Shown: positions 1-8,239, counted from the stretch's first letter. The stretch: 33,368 nt of DNA from Lentisphaeria bacterium (GCA_017615635.1 JAFZZR010000078.1:1-33368); one strand, 5' to 3'. Program-made: numbers and translations. Notes: generated by a model not told the origin, from the sequence alone.

Positions 1-222
1 AAGCAGACGCGGCTGAAAAGAACCGGATGGCAGCTGGGACTCGTCAATTTTTCTGAAAACGGGGCCCTCCAGATCGGTCTCCTGAACGTCAATGAAACGT
101 CCGCGTTCTGCAAATGGTTTCCGCTTGTGAATTTTGCAGGACCGGACGCAGGGCTGCCGTCCGGAAAAGACAGTACGGAGAAAACGGAGCTCAGACTCCG
201 GAAGGTTCAAAAGGAGAGATAA
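1..222 (+). CDS. C-terminal fragment of a surface-repeat protein (partial)
   Basis: An open frame runs from base 1 to a TAA at 220-222, giving the last 73 residues of a protein that begins before the window. Its visible start carries two copies of a G-x-Q-[LI]-G-L-x-N motif (GWQLGLVN and LQIGLLN), followed by a WFPLVNF stretch. This pattern resembles the LA_2272-type surface repeats found in Leptospira and PVC bacteria. The last 30 residues are charged and look like a simple hydrophilic tail. The stop codon overlaps the next start (TAATG), so the two genes are probably co-transcribed and translationally coupled. The family call rests on two repeat units only, and the function is unknown. Confidence 0.55.
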   Translation, partial: KQTRLKRTGWQLGLVNFSENGALQIGLLNVNETSAFCKWFPLVNFAGPDAGLPSGKDSTEKTELRLRKVQKER

Positions 223-1697
223 TGATGGACCGGAAGAAAGCACTTGACTGGATCACTTACATTGCCAATATGCTGGCGGCGCTGCCGTTCATGGGACTGC
301 TCAGCTGCGGTATTCTCGGGCTGGTGATGGCCATCCTGGATGTTTGCCGCCCCGATATCAACCCGGAACGGGCACAGGTGATGTGGTTTATTGTCGTACT
401 CTGGATTTTCCTGACCGTTCTCTGGGGATACTATCAGTATGGCATCCTGATACGGGGAAATGTCCGTATGAAGGTAAAAAGAGGCTGGAAACCGGCGTTC
501 ATTCTTGCGGTGGTCATGCTGATCGCTATTCTGCTGCTTATCGTGCTTCCTGCTTATCTCCGGTCAAAACAGTATGAAAAGATAAGAGAAGAGTTGAGAC
601 AGCAACGGGAATCGGGGAAAATGCAGACGCTGCCGTCGCAGGCGCCAATGGTTTCCGAGCCGGCCGCTGACGCCGGAGAATCTGCCGATGCGGAAGAAAC
701 AGTTGAAGCCCGGGAAACCGTCGAAGCCGAAGAGGACTATCCGGCGGAGTCGGCCATATTCAAGATTTCCAAGGGAAAAATGGTCGTGAATGATTCCGCC
801 CTTGCCGGGATCCGGACTTCTTTGAAGGGCGACACGCTGGAGTTGGAACTCCACGCGGATCCCGCGAGGACCTATCCGCGCGAAGCCGACATCCCGGCGG
901 GCGCAAAGAGGATCCGTCTGTGGGGCTGCGACTACGATCTGCCCCCGCCGGATCATACGGCGTACTTTTATTCTTTCTTCGGACAGGAGTTCACTTCGGG
1001 AATCGCGCATAGCGAACGGGGCGTGATACAGGGCATCATGATGTTTCTTTCTATCGCGCCGGATCAAAAAACTTTCGAGGCGGAGATCCGGCATCTCTGC
1101 TGTTCGGAGTTCGAGCAGTGGAAGAAAAAGGCAAGCTCCCGCTTTATTGTTGCCGATGACGGTCAGATCTTCAAATGGCTGGGGCGGAAAGACCGGCCGG
1201 GGTGTGCGCCCATACACTACTGGCTGACGGAGAATTTCAAGAACCGGGGAGGGAAATTGCAGATATATCTGCCGGCTTCGGGGAGGTTTTTTGACCGTCC
1301 CATGGAAAAGAGATGCGTCCTGCGGGAGATCGATCTTCCTGTGCCGGATCCGCGTCCAGCCTCGATCTTTTTTGTGAATATGCCGCAGCGGGAAAAGTAC
1401 CTTGCGGAAAACCAGAGCGTCATATTCGAGGCCAAAAAGAGCGTCGGCGAGTTCCGTGCATTCGCCGAAAAGCTGAAACTTCTCCGGTGCGGAATGACCC
1501 CCGAAGAGACTGCCGGGATTCTCGGAAAACCGGACGAGTATTGCGTGACGGAATCGGTAAATCCGAAAAATGCGTCACACGCCATTGCCTCCTATTATTT
1601 TCTGAAAGGGGGGCCGGCTTCCGTGGACGATCTGGAAGTCATGCTGTTTTTTCAGGAGGATCCGTCCGGCGTCTTCCGCCTGGAGTGGGTGTTCTGA
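222..1697 (+). CDS. Three-helix membrane protein with a BamE-like C-terminal tail, function unknown
   Basis: The product is 491 residues. Translation can start at ATG 222 or ATG 225, which are adjacent and in frame; AAGGAG at 211-216 is well placed for either. An in-frame ATG at 114 lies inside the upstream gene and was not used. Three hydrophobic segments (about 15-40, 53-72 and 91-111) are followed by a Glu/Ala-rich linker (about 145-190) and a large soluble domain. Near the C terminus, a segment reading LRCGMTPEETAGILGKPDE resembles the start of BamE/SmpA-like modules, in which a Gly-Met-Thr turn precedes a helix and LGxP. I do not recognise the central domain. The gene ends exactly where a degenerate copy of its own start begins (TGATGATG at 1695-1702), so it was once part of a tandem pair. 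Confidence 0.7.
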   Translation: MMDRKKALDWITYIANMLAALPFMGLLSCGILGLVMAILDVCRPDINPERAQVMWFIVVLWIFLTVLWGYYQYGILIRGNVRMKVKRGWKPAFILAVVMLIAILLLIVLPAYLRSKQYEKIREELRQQRESGKMQTLPSQAPMVSEPAADAGESADAEETVEARETVEAEEDYPAESAIFKISKGKMVVNDSALAGIRTSLKGDTLELELHADPARTYPREADIPAGAKRIRLWGCDYDLPPPDHTAYFYSFFGQEFTSGIAHSERGVIQGIMMFLSIAPDQKTFEAEIRHLCCSEFEQWKKKASSRFIVADDGQIFKWLGRKDRPGCAPIHYWLTENFKNRGGKLQIYLPASGRFFDRPMEKRCVLREIDLPVPDPRPASIFFVNMPQREKYLAENQSVIFEAKKSVGEFRAFAEKLKLLRCGMTPEETAGILGKPDEYCVTESVNPKNASHAIASYYFLKGGPASVDDLEVMLFFQEDPSGVFRLEWVF

Positions 1698-1756
1698 TGA
1701 TGGACCGCAGGAAAATACTTGACTGGATCACCTGCATACTCAATATGCCAGAGTGA
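1697..1756 (+). pseudogene. 19-codon remnant of a tandem paralogue of the preceding gene
   Basis: ATG at 1697 overlaps the TGA of the upstream gene. The frame encodes MMDRRKILDWITCILNMPE and then stops at TGA 1754-1756. It matches the first 18 codons of the upstream gene (MMDRKKALDWITYIANML) at about 43 of 54 nucleotides. The likeness ends abruptly at about 1750, and the sequence passes within some 25 bases into the 3' end of the oppositely oriented gene at 1777. The simplest reading is a second paralogue whose body was deleted or replaced. A genuine 19-residue peptide is possible but has no support beyond the start context. Confidence 0.7.
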
Positions 1757-1776
1757 AGGGCCGGAGCCGCTCCCAT

Positions 1777-3777
1777 TCAGCAAGAGCGAATGGAGATGAC
1801 TCCGGGATAGTCGGCGCCGGATTTTTCGATCCGCAGAGTTGCCCGGCCGTCCGGGGAGGGGAGCGTGAGACGTCCGTCTTGCGGGATCTTGTATTTGTCC
1901 GTACTGCCGTTCAGGGTGATCCGGCACTCGGAGGCGCAGCCGGGCAGGAATCCGATTTCGAGGGAGCCGCCGGCAGCGGACTTCATTTCCACCTCGAAGA
2001 ATCCGTTGGGGAAGACGGAATTGCCTGCGTAACGGACGGGGAGTCCGTTCTTCAACTCGGTGTGGCTGGCGTGCATATACCGGAAGATCCGGTACTGATC
2101 GCCGAAGGAGCCCGGCAGGATCAGGTCCCGCGACCCGGCGGCGAGTGCGGAGCGCAGTTTCTGTTCCGCCTCGAACTGGGGGATCATTTCGCGGCAGAGG
2201 ATGCGGAGCCCCTTCAGGTAAACCCGGTCCAGATCGTCTCCGGGGAGCGGAGCGCCGTCGCAGCAGCTTTCCATGGTCGGGAGAGCTTCCGAGGTGTCGG
2301 CAAGAAGTCCGTTGATGATCTCTTCCGCGCGGGCGACGCTCGGAAGAAGTCTGCGTGGATGCGCTTCGCTGCTTTCCAGGTCCTCGAAATAGGCGCAGAG
2401 CGATTCGGTGAAGGCGCTGATCGCCTTGCACGCGGTATTCAGGATGCGCCAGACACGTTCGGCCTTTTCATATTCGCGGGGGACGAGGCGCTCCTTCAGA
2501 GCCCGGATCCGTGCGAGACCCTCTTCCGCAAGTTTCAGGGCGGTCTGCTTTTCCCGGAGGATCGCGTCCCGTCCGGGCGCCATGCGGTCCGAAAGGATGC
2601 CCCATTCGCCGCGCAGCTGATGAAGAGACACGTTGTTGTGATAGAGACCGAGGGAACCGCCAGCGGCGACCCATTTCCAGTCCGGGAGGATCGGGAACTT
2701 GTGGAAGACCACGTTTCCGCAGACGAAGTTGGTCTTGAGGACGGCCTCCAGTCCCATGCGGGCGAGTTCGGTCATCTCCTTTTCGCATCCCTGCCAGTGA
2801 TCCTTCGCCCACAGGGCATAGATATCATCCGCGGTCAGATCCGGATCGCGGATCAGCTGGTGGTAGGCAAAGATATTGATCTCGTGGCAGTCGAAAATGC
2901 AGTTCCCGATGCGGTCGAGCCGGACCGCGTAGCGTGAGACGCCGGCCGCCATACCCTCGTGAACGTATCGGACGATGTTGTCGACGTTGGCGGCGGGCAG
3001 ATATCCGGCGCCGAGGAATTCGCCGAGGCCGTCGCACTCGGCATTGAGGGCCGTGCCGGGCTGTTTTTTCAGGAACGGGTTCGGCGGCAGGAAGGGATCG
3101 AAGTCGTATGGCGTGATCTTGGTCTCGATATCGAAGGCGTGATCCTTTGCCGCCAGACGGGCGCCGCGCAGGATGTCTTCGTAATCCGCGGCGATGGAGC
3201 CGAAGGAGCGCAGGATGAAACGTTTGTGATATTTTTCATGCTCTTCGGCAAAGAGACGCACGATCGTTTCCACCACCTTGTCCGGGGGATAGCGGTCGGG
3301 ATCGGAATTGTGGATCACGGAATAGTCCGCCTCCGTCAGAGTCAGGACGATGCCGCCGAGATCCGGCGCGACCCGGAAGGCGTTCTCGATCTTGTACCGC
3401 AGGAAATCCAGAAAATCTTTGCCCAGAAGATCGAATTCGCCATCCTTGTCGAGCATGGCGGGACGGTCTTCCAGCATCCCCTTCGGCATCATGATCTCCC
3501 GATGCCAGAGATACACGGGGCGCGGGCCGGCGAGCTTCACGATCTCGTTGAGAGTCCGGCGTGTTTCCATGACCCGGGCCTTGTCGCACTTTTCCGCCGC
3601 GTGCGGATAGGGTTCGAAGAGGAGCAGTCCGTTCAGCCCGCCCGCGGGATTCGCGAAGGCGCCGCAAAGTTCGAAACTGTCTACGTCGTAACGGGATGCC
3701 TCGTTGATGATCCGGCGCATATAGACGCTGTCGATCATGGTGGGATGCATTAGGCTCCAGGTGATTTCTTTCTTCAC
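1777..3777 (-). CDS. Putative cytoplasmic TIM-barrel glycoside hydrolase (family uncertain, alpha-glucuronidase-like)
   Basis: The product is 666 residues if translation starts at GTG 3777. That start has AAGGAA seven bases upstream and follows a promoter at 3839-3867. An in-frame ATG at 3867 falls inside the -35 element and would not be transcribed. There is no signal peptide. The N-terminal half alternates hydrophobic strands and helices like a TIM barrel, including a PDLGGIVLTLTEADYS stretch (about 138-153) reminiscent of GH67-type alpha-glucuronidases and related barrels. The acidic residues there could be catalytic. A helical middle (about 400-550) and a beta-rich C terminus (about 560-666) follow. 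The gene stands alone between a gene remnant and a divergent promoter pair. Hydrolase is inferred from the overall pattern, and I cannot name a family with certainty. Confidence 0.5.
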   Translation of the reverse strand: MKKEITWSLMHPTMIDSVYMRRIINEASRYDVDSFELCGAFANPAGGLNGLLLFEPYPHAAEKCDKARVMETRRTLNEIVKLAGPRPVYLWHREIMMPKGMLEDRPAMLDKDGEFDLLGKDFLDFLRYKIENAFRVAPDLGGIVLTLTEADYSVIHNSDPDRYPPDKVVETIVRLFAEEHEKYHKRFILRSFGSIAADYEDILRGARLAAKDHAFDIETKITPYDFDPFLPPNPFLKKQPGTALNAECDGLGEFLGAGYLPAANVDNIVRYVHEGMAAGVSRYAVRLDRIGNCIFDCHEINIFAYHQLIRDPDLTADDIYALWAKDHWQGCEKEMTELARMGLEAVLKTNFVCGNVVFHKFPILPDWKWVAAGGSLGLYHNNVSLHQLRGEWGILSDRMAPGRDAILREKQTALKLAEEGLARIRALKERLVPREYEKAERVWRILNTACKAISAFTESLCAYFEDLESSEAHPRRLLPSVARAEEIINGLLADTSEALPTMESCCDGAPLPGDDLDRVYLKGLRILCREMIPQFEAEQKLRSALAAGSRDLILPGSFGDQYRIFRYMHASHTELKNGLPVRYAGNSVFPNGFFEVEMKSAAGGSLEIGFLPGCASECRITLNGSTDKYKIPQDGRLTLPSPDGRATLRIEKSGADYPGVISIRSC

Positions 3778-3784
3778 GATCTTG

Positions 3785-3790
3785 TTCCTT
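3785..3790 (-). promoter_or_regulatory. Ribosome binding site for the GTG start at 3777
   Basis: On the minus strand this reads AAGGAA with a seven-base spacer to GTG 3777. No comparable site precedes the ATG at 3867, so this site decides the start. Confidence 0.6.
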
Positions 3791-3838
3791 CTGTTTTCGG
3801 GAGTTCCGGAAGATTCGATCCGCAGATCCGCTTTTTTT

Positions 3839-3867
3839 ATAATATCACACGCCGAGGAGAAAATCAA
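3839..3867 (-). promoter_or_regulatory. Sigma70-like promoter for the hydrolase gene
   Basis: On the minus strand TTGATT (3867-3862) is followed by 17 bases and TATTAT (3844-3839). Transcription would start near 3832, giving a leader of about 55 bases. It lies back to back with the plus-strand promoter at 3898-3925. Confidence 0.65.
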
Positions 3868-3897
3868 GGCAATGAGGGCGGGAAAGTGCGGAGTGAC

Positions 3898-3925
3898 TTG
3901 AAAAAAAGGAAATAGGGAGTATATT
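3898..3925 (+). promoter_or_regulatory. Sigma70-like promoter for the hybrid kinase
   Basis: TTGAAA (3898-3903), a 16-base spacer and TATATT (3920-3925). The predicted leader is about 107 bases and contains a short open frame that overlaps the kinase start. Confidence 0.65.
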
Positions 3926-3985
3926 ACAGGGGAAGAGACGAACCGGTCAGGTACTTTTTTGAGGACGGTTTTTCAGAGCAAGGGA

Positions 3986-4042
3986 ATGGAAACGGTTTTC
4001 CTCAAAAGCCGGATCGTCCGTGCATACAGCGGTTTACGATGA
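3986..4042 (+). CDS. Possible 18-residue leader peptide overlapping the kinase start
   Basis: ATG 3986 opens an 18-codon frame (METVFLKSRIVRAYSGLR) whose TGA at 4040-4042 overlaps the kinase ATG at 4039-4041 as ATGA. The purine-rich AAGGGA lies directly against the ATG, which is too close for an ideal ribosome site. The kinase itself has no clear Shine-Dalgarno sequence, so coupling from this small frame would explain how it is translated. Composition offers no further support, so this is tentative. Confidence 0.3.
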   Translation: METVFLKSRIVRAYSGLR

Positions 4043-5976
4043 AACAGATTTTCAAGTTCACCAGCATCAGAACGCTTATTGCGCTCTATTTTCTTCTCGC
4101 TTTTTCCGGGGCCATGCTTGTTTACGTCGCGGTCGTGACCAATTCGATCATACACGAGCAGAGCTACAACTACAACAACCATTTCCGCTATCACATTGCC
4201 AACGACTGCTTCCGGCAGGGGACGGATCTGCTGACGGAGGCGGTGCGGCGTTATGTTGTGACGATGAAGCCGGAATACATAGAGCAGTATTTCGCGGAGG
4301 CACTGCAGATACGGCATCGCGAACAGGCGCTGGAGATGGTCCGGGATCTTCAGATCGATCCGGAACTGAAGGAGTCGCTGAATCAGGCGATGGAGACCTC
4401 CCGGAAGCTGATGGACACCGAGTATCATGCCATGCATCTCATTGCGCTGAGAAGCAAAAACGAGACGCTGCACCGGGAGGTCAAGGATTATCCTCTGACG
4501 CCGAAAGAGGAGAAGATGTCGATCATTCAGCGCCACGTGCAGGCGGAAAAACTGCTGTGGGACGATGCGTATATCCGGAATAAGGCGGAGATCTACGAGT
4601 ATCTTTCGCGCGGACTGGAAACGGCGAACGAGCAGTCCATGGAGCGGCACCAGCAGCTGAAGGGGGAACTCATCCGCATGCTGTATCTGGGATCCATCTG
4701 TCTGATCGCCTTTGTCCTGGCTGTGTGCGGATTCGTTTTCTACCGGCGCTATCAGCACGAGCAGGTGATCCTCCTGCAGGCGGAGAAGAATGCGGAGATG
4801 AACGTGCTGCTGAAGGAGGAGCGCGACAAGGCGATCCGGGCGGAGAAGGCGAGGAGCTATTTCTTCTCGACGGTGAGTCACGACATCCGCACGCCGCTGA
4901 ATTCCGTGATCGGCTTTTCCGAGATGCTGCAGCTCGGGATCGAGGATCCGGAGGAGAAGGAGAAGGCGCTGGATGCCATCATCACCAGTTCCCAGACCCT
5001 GCTGGAACTGATCAACGATGTGCTGGACCTCTCGAAACTGGAATCGGGCAAGATGGAGCTGCATCCCGTGCCGACGGACGTGGCGGAACTGGTCCGGAAA
5101 GTGACATCATCCTTCGAAGTGGCGGCGAGCCGGCTGTCCGTCCAGCTGTACTCGAAGGTGGAGGAAATGCCTGCCCTGCAGCTGGATCCGCAGCGCATCC
5201 GCCAGATTCTCTTCAACCTCATCGGCAACGCCGTGAAGTTCACGGTCAAGGGTTATATAACGGTTCGGGCCGCCTACGACGAGAACGGCACCTTCACGCT
5301 TTCCGTGTCCGACACGGGGCGGGGTATCTCTCAGGAGGATATCGGGAAGCTGATGTCTCCCTACGTGCAGCTGCGGGACCGCGACAGTACCACAGGCACG
5401 GGTCTGGGCCTGGCCATCTGCAAGCAGCTTTCCAAACAGATGCAGGGGGAGCTGGAGCTTGAATCGGAACTGGGCAAGGGCTCGACCTTCACGCTCCGCA
5501 TCCCGAATGTGAAATCCTTCTCGAAGGAGGAGGCCGACGCATACTTCCACAAGAACAATGCGCCGAAGGTCGTAACGAAACTGGATGAGGTCTTTACGGA
5601 GAAATCCATCCTGATCGTCGACGACCAGAAACTCAATCTGCGGATCCTGCAGACCATGCTGGCGCGTCTCGGACTTCACAAGGTCCTGACGGCCGGAAAC
5701 GGAAAAGAAGCACTGGACGTGCTGCGGAACGCCGATAAAGTGGATCTGGTCCTGACGGATATGTCTATGCCCGTTATGGACGGTGCCGAGCTGGTGCGGG
5801 AGATCCGCAAACAGCCTCGGTTCGAGAAACTTCCGGTCTACGTTATCACCGCGGACGTGGAGATGCAGGGCGAGTACCGGAAGATCGGGTTCGACGATAT
5901 GCTCATCAAGCCCATCACGCTGGAGAAGCTGCGTGCTCTCCTCACGAATTCCGGAGAGGACAAGGAAAACGCGTAA
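4039..5976 (+). CDS. Hybrid sensor histidine kinase (membrane sensor, HisKA, HATPase, receiver)
   Basis: The product is 645 residues. Helices at about 12-32 and 213-235 flank a periplasmic, mostly helical sensor region of about 180 residues. No HAMP domain is evident; a short coiled coil (240-270) leads into HisKA. The phospho-acceptor is H281 in FSTVSHDIRTPLNS. The ATPase domain has an N box (N393, N397), a DTGRGI box (425-430) and GTGLGLA (453-459). A C-terminal receiver (about 522-640) has the acidic pair D528-D529, phospho-acceptor D574 in LVLTDMSMP and K624. Hybrid kinases of this type normally need a separate Hpt protein to pass the phosphate on, and one is encoded convergently 12 bases downstream. 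The kinase is therefore the likely input of the signalling chain described in the findings. The sensed signal is unknown. Confidence 0.93.
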   Translation: MKQIFKFTSIRTLIALYFLLAFSGAMLVYVAVVTNSIIHEQSYNYNNHFRYHIANDCFRQGTDLLTEAVRRYVVTMKPEYIEQYFAEALQIRHREQALEMVRDLQIDPELKESLNQAMETSRKLMDTEYHAMHLIALRSKNETLHREVKDYPLTPKEEKMSIIQRHVQAEKLLWDDAYIRNKAEIYEYLSRGLETANEQSMERHQQLKGELIRMLYLGSICLIAFVLAVCGFVFYRRYQHEQVILLQAEKNAEMNVLLKEERDKAIRAEKARSYFFSTVSHDIRTPLNSVIGFSEMLQLGIEDPEEKEKALDAIITSSQTLLELINDVLDLSKLESGKMELHPVPTDVAELVRKVTSSFEVAASRLSVQLYSKVEEMPALQLDPQRIRQILFNLIGNAVKFTVKGYITVRAAYDENGTFTLSVSDTGRGISQEDIGKLMSPYVQLRDRDSTTGTGLGLAICKQLSKQMQGELELESELGKGSTFTLRIPNVKSFSKEEADAYFHKNNAPKVVTKLDEVFTEKSILIVDDQKLNLRILQTMLARLGLHKVLTAGNGKEALDVLRNADKVDLVLTDMSMPVMDGAELVREIRKQPRFEKLPVYVITADVEMQGEYRKIGFDDMLIKPITLEKLRALLTNSGEDKENA

Positions 5977-6000
5977 GGAGATCTGTTGTCAGATCTCTTT
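5975..6000. terminator. Hairpin between convergent kinase and hpt genes, likely bidirectional terminator
   Basis: GAGATCTG (5978-5985), loop TTGT and CAGATCTC (5990-5997) form an 8-bp perfect stem, extended by one G-T and two A-T pairs to 11 bp. It covers the last bases of both reading frames. The T tract is short on either strand (TTT at 5998-6000), so termination may be only partial. Confidence 0.5.
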
Positions 6001-6294
6001 CGCAAGCGCTTTCATCTGTTCGAAGAGTGTGGTTGCCGTATTCTTGTCGGACATCTTGGCGGCGACCCGGAGGGCGATGGCGACATCGGCCAGGCCGGTA
6101 TCGCCGGTGGCCAGGGCGTTGCCCTTGACCGCATGCGCCAGCTTGTCGAGAGCCGGCCAGTCGTCGGACGCCAAGGCGGATTCGAATTCGGGAAGTTTTT
6201 CCTGGATCGAATTGGCGTATTCGGCGTAGATCTCCTTGACGACGTCCTCGTCGCCGAACTGCTCCATCAGATAGTCCTTACAGCACTGTTTCAT
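5989..6294 (-). CDS. Histidine phosphotransfer (Hpt) domain protein
   Basis: The product is 101 residues, a single Hpt four-helix bundle of usual size. The phospho-acceptor is H54 in the motif AHAVKGNALATG, with the typical lysine and glycine following. No other domain or membrane segment is present, so it should be a soluble shuttle. The start ATG (6294) overlaps the stop of the upstream receiver-PP2C gene as ATGA, so both proteins come from one message. A stand-alone Hpt fits between the receiver of the neighbouring hybrid kinase and the receiver of the PP2C protein. Its size and context recall HptB of Pseudomonas aeruginosa; orthology is not claimed. Confidence 0.9.
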   Translation of the reverse strand: MKQCCKDYLMEQFGDEDVVKEIYAEYANSIQEKLPEFESALASDDWPALDKLAHAVKGNALATGDTGLADVAIALRVAAKMSDKNTATTLFEQMKALAKEI

Positions 6295-7970
6295 TTTTCC
6301 GTTTCCTGTCCGTTTTCCGTTTTATCTTTCAAGCGAATGCGATAGACTGTTTCGTTCAGCGTGTCGAACCGGTTGCGCTCTATGCTGCTGCAGATTTTGC
6401 GGACCATGAGCCGTCCGCGTCCGCGTCCGCTGAAATCGCGGTTTTTGAGTTCCAGTTCCACCTCCAGGTCGCCGGCGGCCACCGCGATGCTGGGTTCCTG
6501 CGTTCCCCAGTCCCAGACGGTCAGTTCCACATGTTTTTTGGTCTTTTTCAGTTTGAAGCATGCCTGTTCACCGGCCCGGTCGCGCATATCGTATCCGTGA
6601 TCGAACAGGTTCATCATTTTCTCTTCGAAAACGAGTTCCACCTGGGTAACGACTTCCGGATCCCAGTTCTGATCGAAACACCACTCTTCGATCTCCTGCG
6701 CCATTTTGTCGATGGCCGCGGCATCCATGGGGATGGACTTGAGCAGGACATCGTTTTCCATGGTGAGAGAGCCGAAGATCAGCTCCGTCACATCGTCGAT
6801 GAAAACGGGATATCCGTACGCCTCGCAGGCAAGCTGGAACTTATAAGGGGATGCAACAACGGTATTGTTCAGCCGGGCGTCCTGCAGAAGTTCGTTTTGG
6901 AGGTTGATCCGGAGCTGATCCGACATGGGCTCATGTCCGTCCTGATCTTTGTACACGTCGAATACGCCGTCCGTAAATGCCACGCACAGAGCCGTATCGG
7001 ACAAACGGGTCCTCACTACGTCGTCTTCCGAATACACGGTATCCTGGACCAGACCGATGGGCAGGGTCCCCTTCTTCTCCGGATTGATCTCGCCCAAATC
7101 CTTGTTCATCGGGTCTACCACATACAGATCCGGGGCTCCGCAGCTGATCCAGTCGACGGTCTTCGTTTCCGGATGGTGGATGCAGATGAGGGCGGTCATG
7201 TAGGAGGCGGTACCCAGATTGGAGGTGTAGAACCGGTGCATCAGATTGGCGATGGAGGCCGGAGTCGCGGCGGCGAAGTGGTCGCTGGAGGGAAGCTGTT
7301 TGAGAAAACTCTGGACCGCCATCATGGAAAGCGAAGCGCTGGCACCGTGTCCCTGGATATCTCCCAGCACATACAGATTGCCGCCTTTGTCCGGCAGGGG
7401 CAGCACTTCCAGAAGGTCGCCGGAGACGATGTCTTTCGGCTTCCACCAGTACGTGTAGAAATTCGTATCGTCGATCCGGACGCGGGGCGGAAGCATATTG
7501 CGCTGCAGGTGGGCGCCCAGATTCAGGGACTCCATGACTTCCTTGTCCTTCGCCTTGATCAGTTCGTCGACTCTCCGGGAGGCGACAATGCTCTGCACCC
7601 GTTTGAGGAGCAGGTCCGGCTTAATGGATTTGGGAAGATAGAAGCTGTAGCTGTCCTCCATGATCCGTTTGAGGAATCCGCTCCCTTCCTCGGGATCCAG
7701 GGCGGTCATGAAAAAGATGGGAATGCTTTCGTCCATTCCGCGCAGGATGTCCCGGAACACGAATCCGTCCATATCGCCCATCATGATGTCCGTTATGATG
7801 GCCTTGAACTGCTTGTATCCGCCGTCATTCAGCAGGACGACAGCTTCCGGGATGGAAGCCACGCAGACGGCGGTATATCCGATCTGCCGGAGTTTTGCGT
7901 TGAGCGTCAACCGGATGAGACGTTCGTCGTCGATCACCAGTATGTTTATCTTTTCTTTCTGTTCAGACAT
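6291..7970 (-). CDS. Receiver - PP2C phosphatase - RsbW-like kinase regulator (HsbR-like)
   Basis: The product is 559 residues, started at ATG 7970; a TTG three codons upstream is possible but unneeded. The receiver (1-125) has D14-D15, phospho-acceptor D61, T89 and K114. A short helical linker leads to a SpoIIE/RsbU-type PP2C phosphatase (about 150-400) with metal-binding GD at 184-185, GDIQGHG at 203-209 and a late acidic pair in FIDDVTELI. The C-terminal third is an anti-sigma-type HATPase: E450, N454 and H458 in VFEEKMMNLFDHG, then WDWG (486-489) and GRGRGRL (515-521). The protein thus carries opposing activities, phosphatase and serine kinase, toward a STAS partner. This domain order is that of P. 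aeruginosa HsbR; Vibrio SypE has the same parts in another order. The nearest STAS partner is encoded at 9630. Confidence 0.92.
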   Translation of the reverse strand: MSEQKEKINILVIDDERLIRLTLNAKLRQIGYTAVCVASIPEAVVLLNDGGYKQFKAIITDIMMGDMDGFVFRDILRGMDESIPIFFMTALDPEEGSGFLKRIMEDSYSFYLPKSIKPDLLLKRVQSIVASRRVDELIKAKDKEVMESLNLGAHLQRNMLPPRVRIDDTNFYTYWWKPKDIVSGDLLEVLPLPDKGGNLYVLGDIQGHGASASLSMMAVQSFLKQLPSSDHFAAATPASIANLMHRFYTSNLGTASYMTALICIHHPETKTVDWISCGAPDLYVVDPMNKDLGEINPEKKGTLPIGLVQDTVYSEDDVVRTRLSDTALCVAFTDGVFDVYKDQDGHEPMSDQLRINLQNELLQDARLNNTVVASPYKFQLACEAYGYPVFIDDVTELIFGSLTMENDVLLKSIPMDAAAIDKMAQEIEEWCFDQNWDPEVVTQVELVFEEKMMNLFDHGYDMRDRAGEQACFKLKKTKKHVELTVWDWGTQEPSIAVAAGDLEVELELKNRDFSGRGRGRLMVRKICSSIERNRFDTLNETVYRIRLKDKTENGQETEK

Positions 7971-8087
7971 GGATCTCAAACTGTTATGTCTTTGCTTACC
8001 GGCTGCCGGTCAAACGGACGGGTCCGGTCCGGTAATGCCGGGATCCGCGCCGTGTTCTTCGGGATGATGTTCCCGTCGACGCATCCT

Positions 8088-8115
8088 ATTATAGCATCTT
8101 TCCGCCTCTTTTCAA
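8088..8115 (-). promoter_or_regulatory. Sigma70-like promoter for the PP2C-hpt operon
   Basis: On the minus strand TTGAAA (8115-8110), 16 bases, then a perfect TATAAT (8093-8088). The leader to ATG 7970 is about 110 bases. It is divergent from the fucosidase promoter about 50 bases away. Confidence 0.75.
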
Positions 8116-8162
8116 GTTTGTCTTCCGGCAAAAAATCAGGAAAAACCGGACGTCCCCGACGC

Positions 8163-8190
8163 TTGAAAAGAACCTGTCCGGGTGTATAGT
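8163..8190 (+). promoter_or_regulatory. Sigma70-like promoter for the fucosidase gene
   Basis: TTGAAA (8163-8168), 16 bases, TATAGT (8185-8190). The predicted start near 8197 leaves a leader of about 43 bases before ATG 8240. Confidence 0.7.
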
Positions 8191-8239
8191 ATTTTCATTG
8201 GTTTCCGAGAAAGAATCCTGCTGTGAAAGGACAGAAAAT

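Noticed and set aside
1772..1792. Stem CCATTC/GAATGG near the convergent gene ends, considered as a terminator
   Set aside because: It has six pairs, a nine-base loop and no T tract, and it lies mostly inside coding sequence.
1753..2937. A 394-codon plus-strand frame after the gene remnant
   Set aside because: It shadows the minus-strand hydrolase-like gene and shows no domain. The minus-strand frame is longer and has a promoter and ribosome site.
3778..3867. A 30-codon N-terminal extension of the hydrolase-like gene to ATG 3867
   Set aside because: The ATG lies in the -35 element of the predicted promoter, and the GTG at 3777 has a good ribosome site.
6531..8189. A 552-codon open frame on the plus strand
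   Set aside because: It is antisense to the receiver-PP2C-HATPase gene, whose motifs are unmistakable, and it runs through two promoters.
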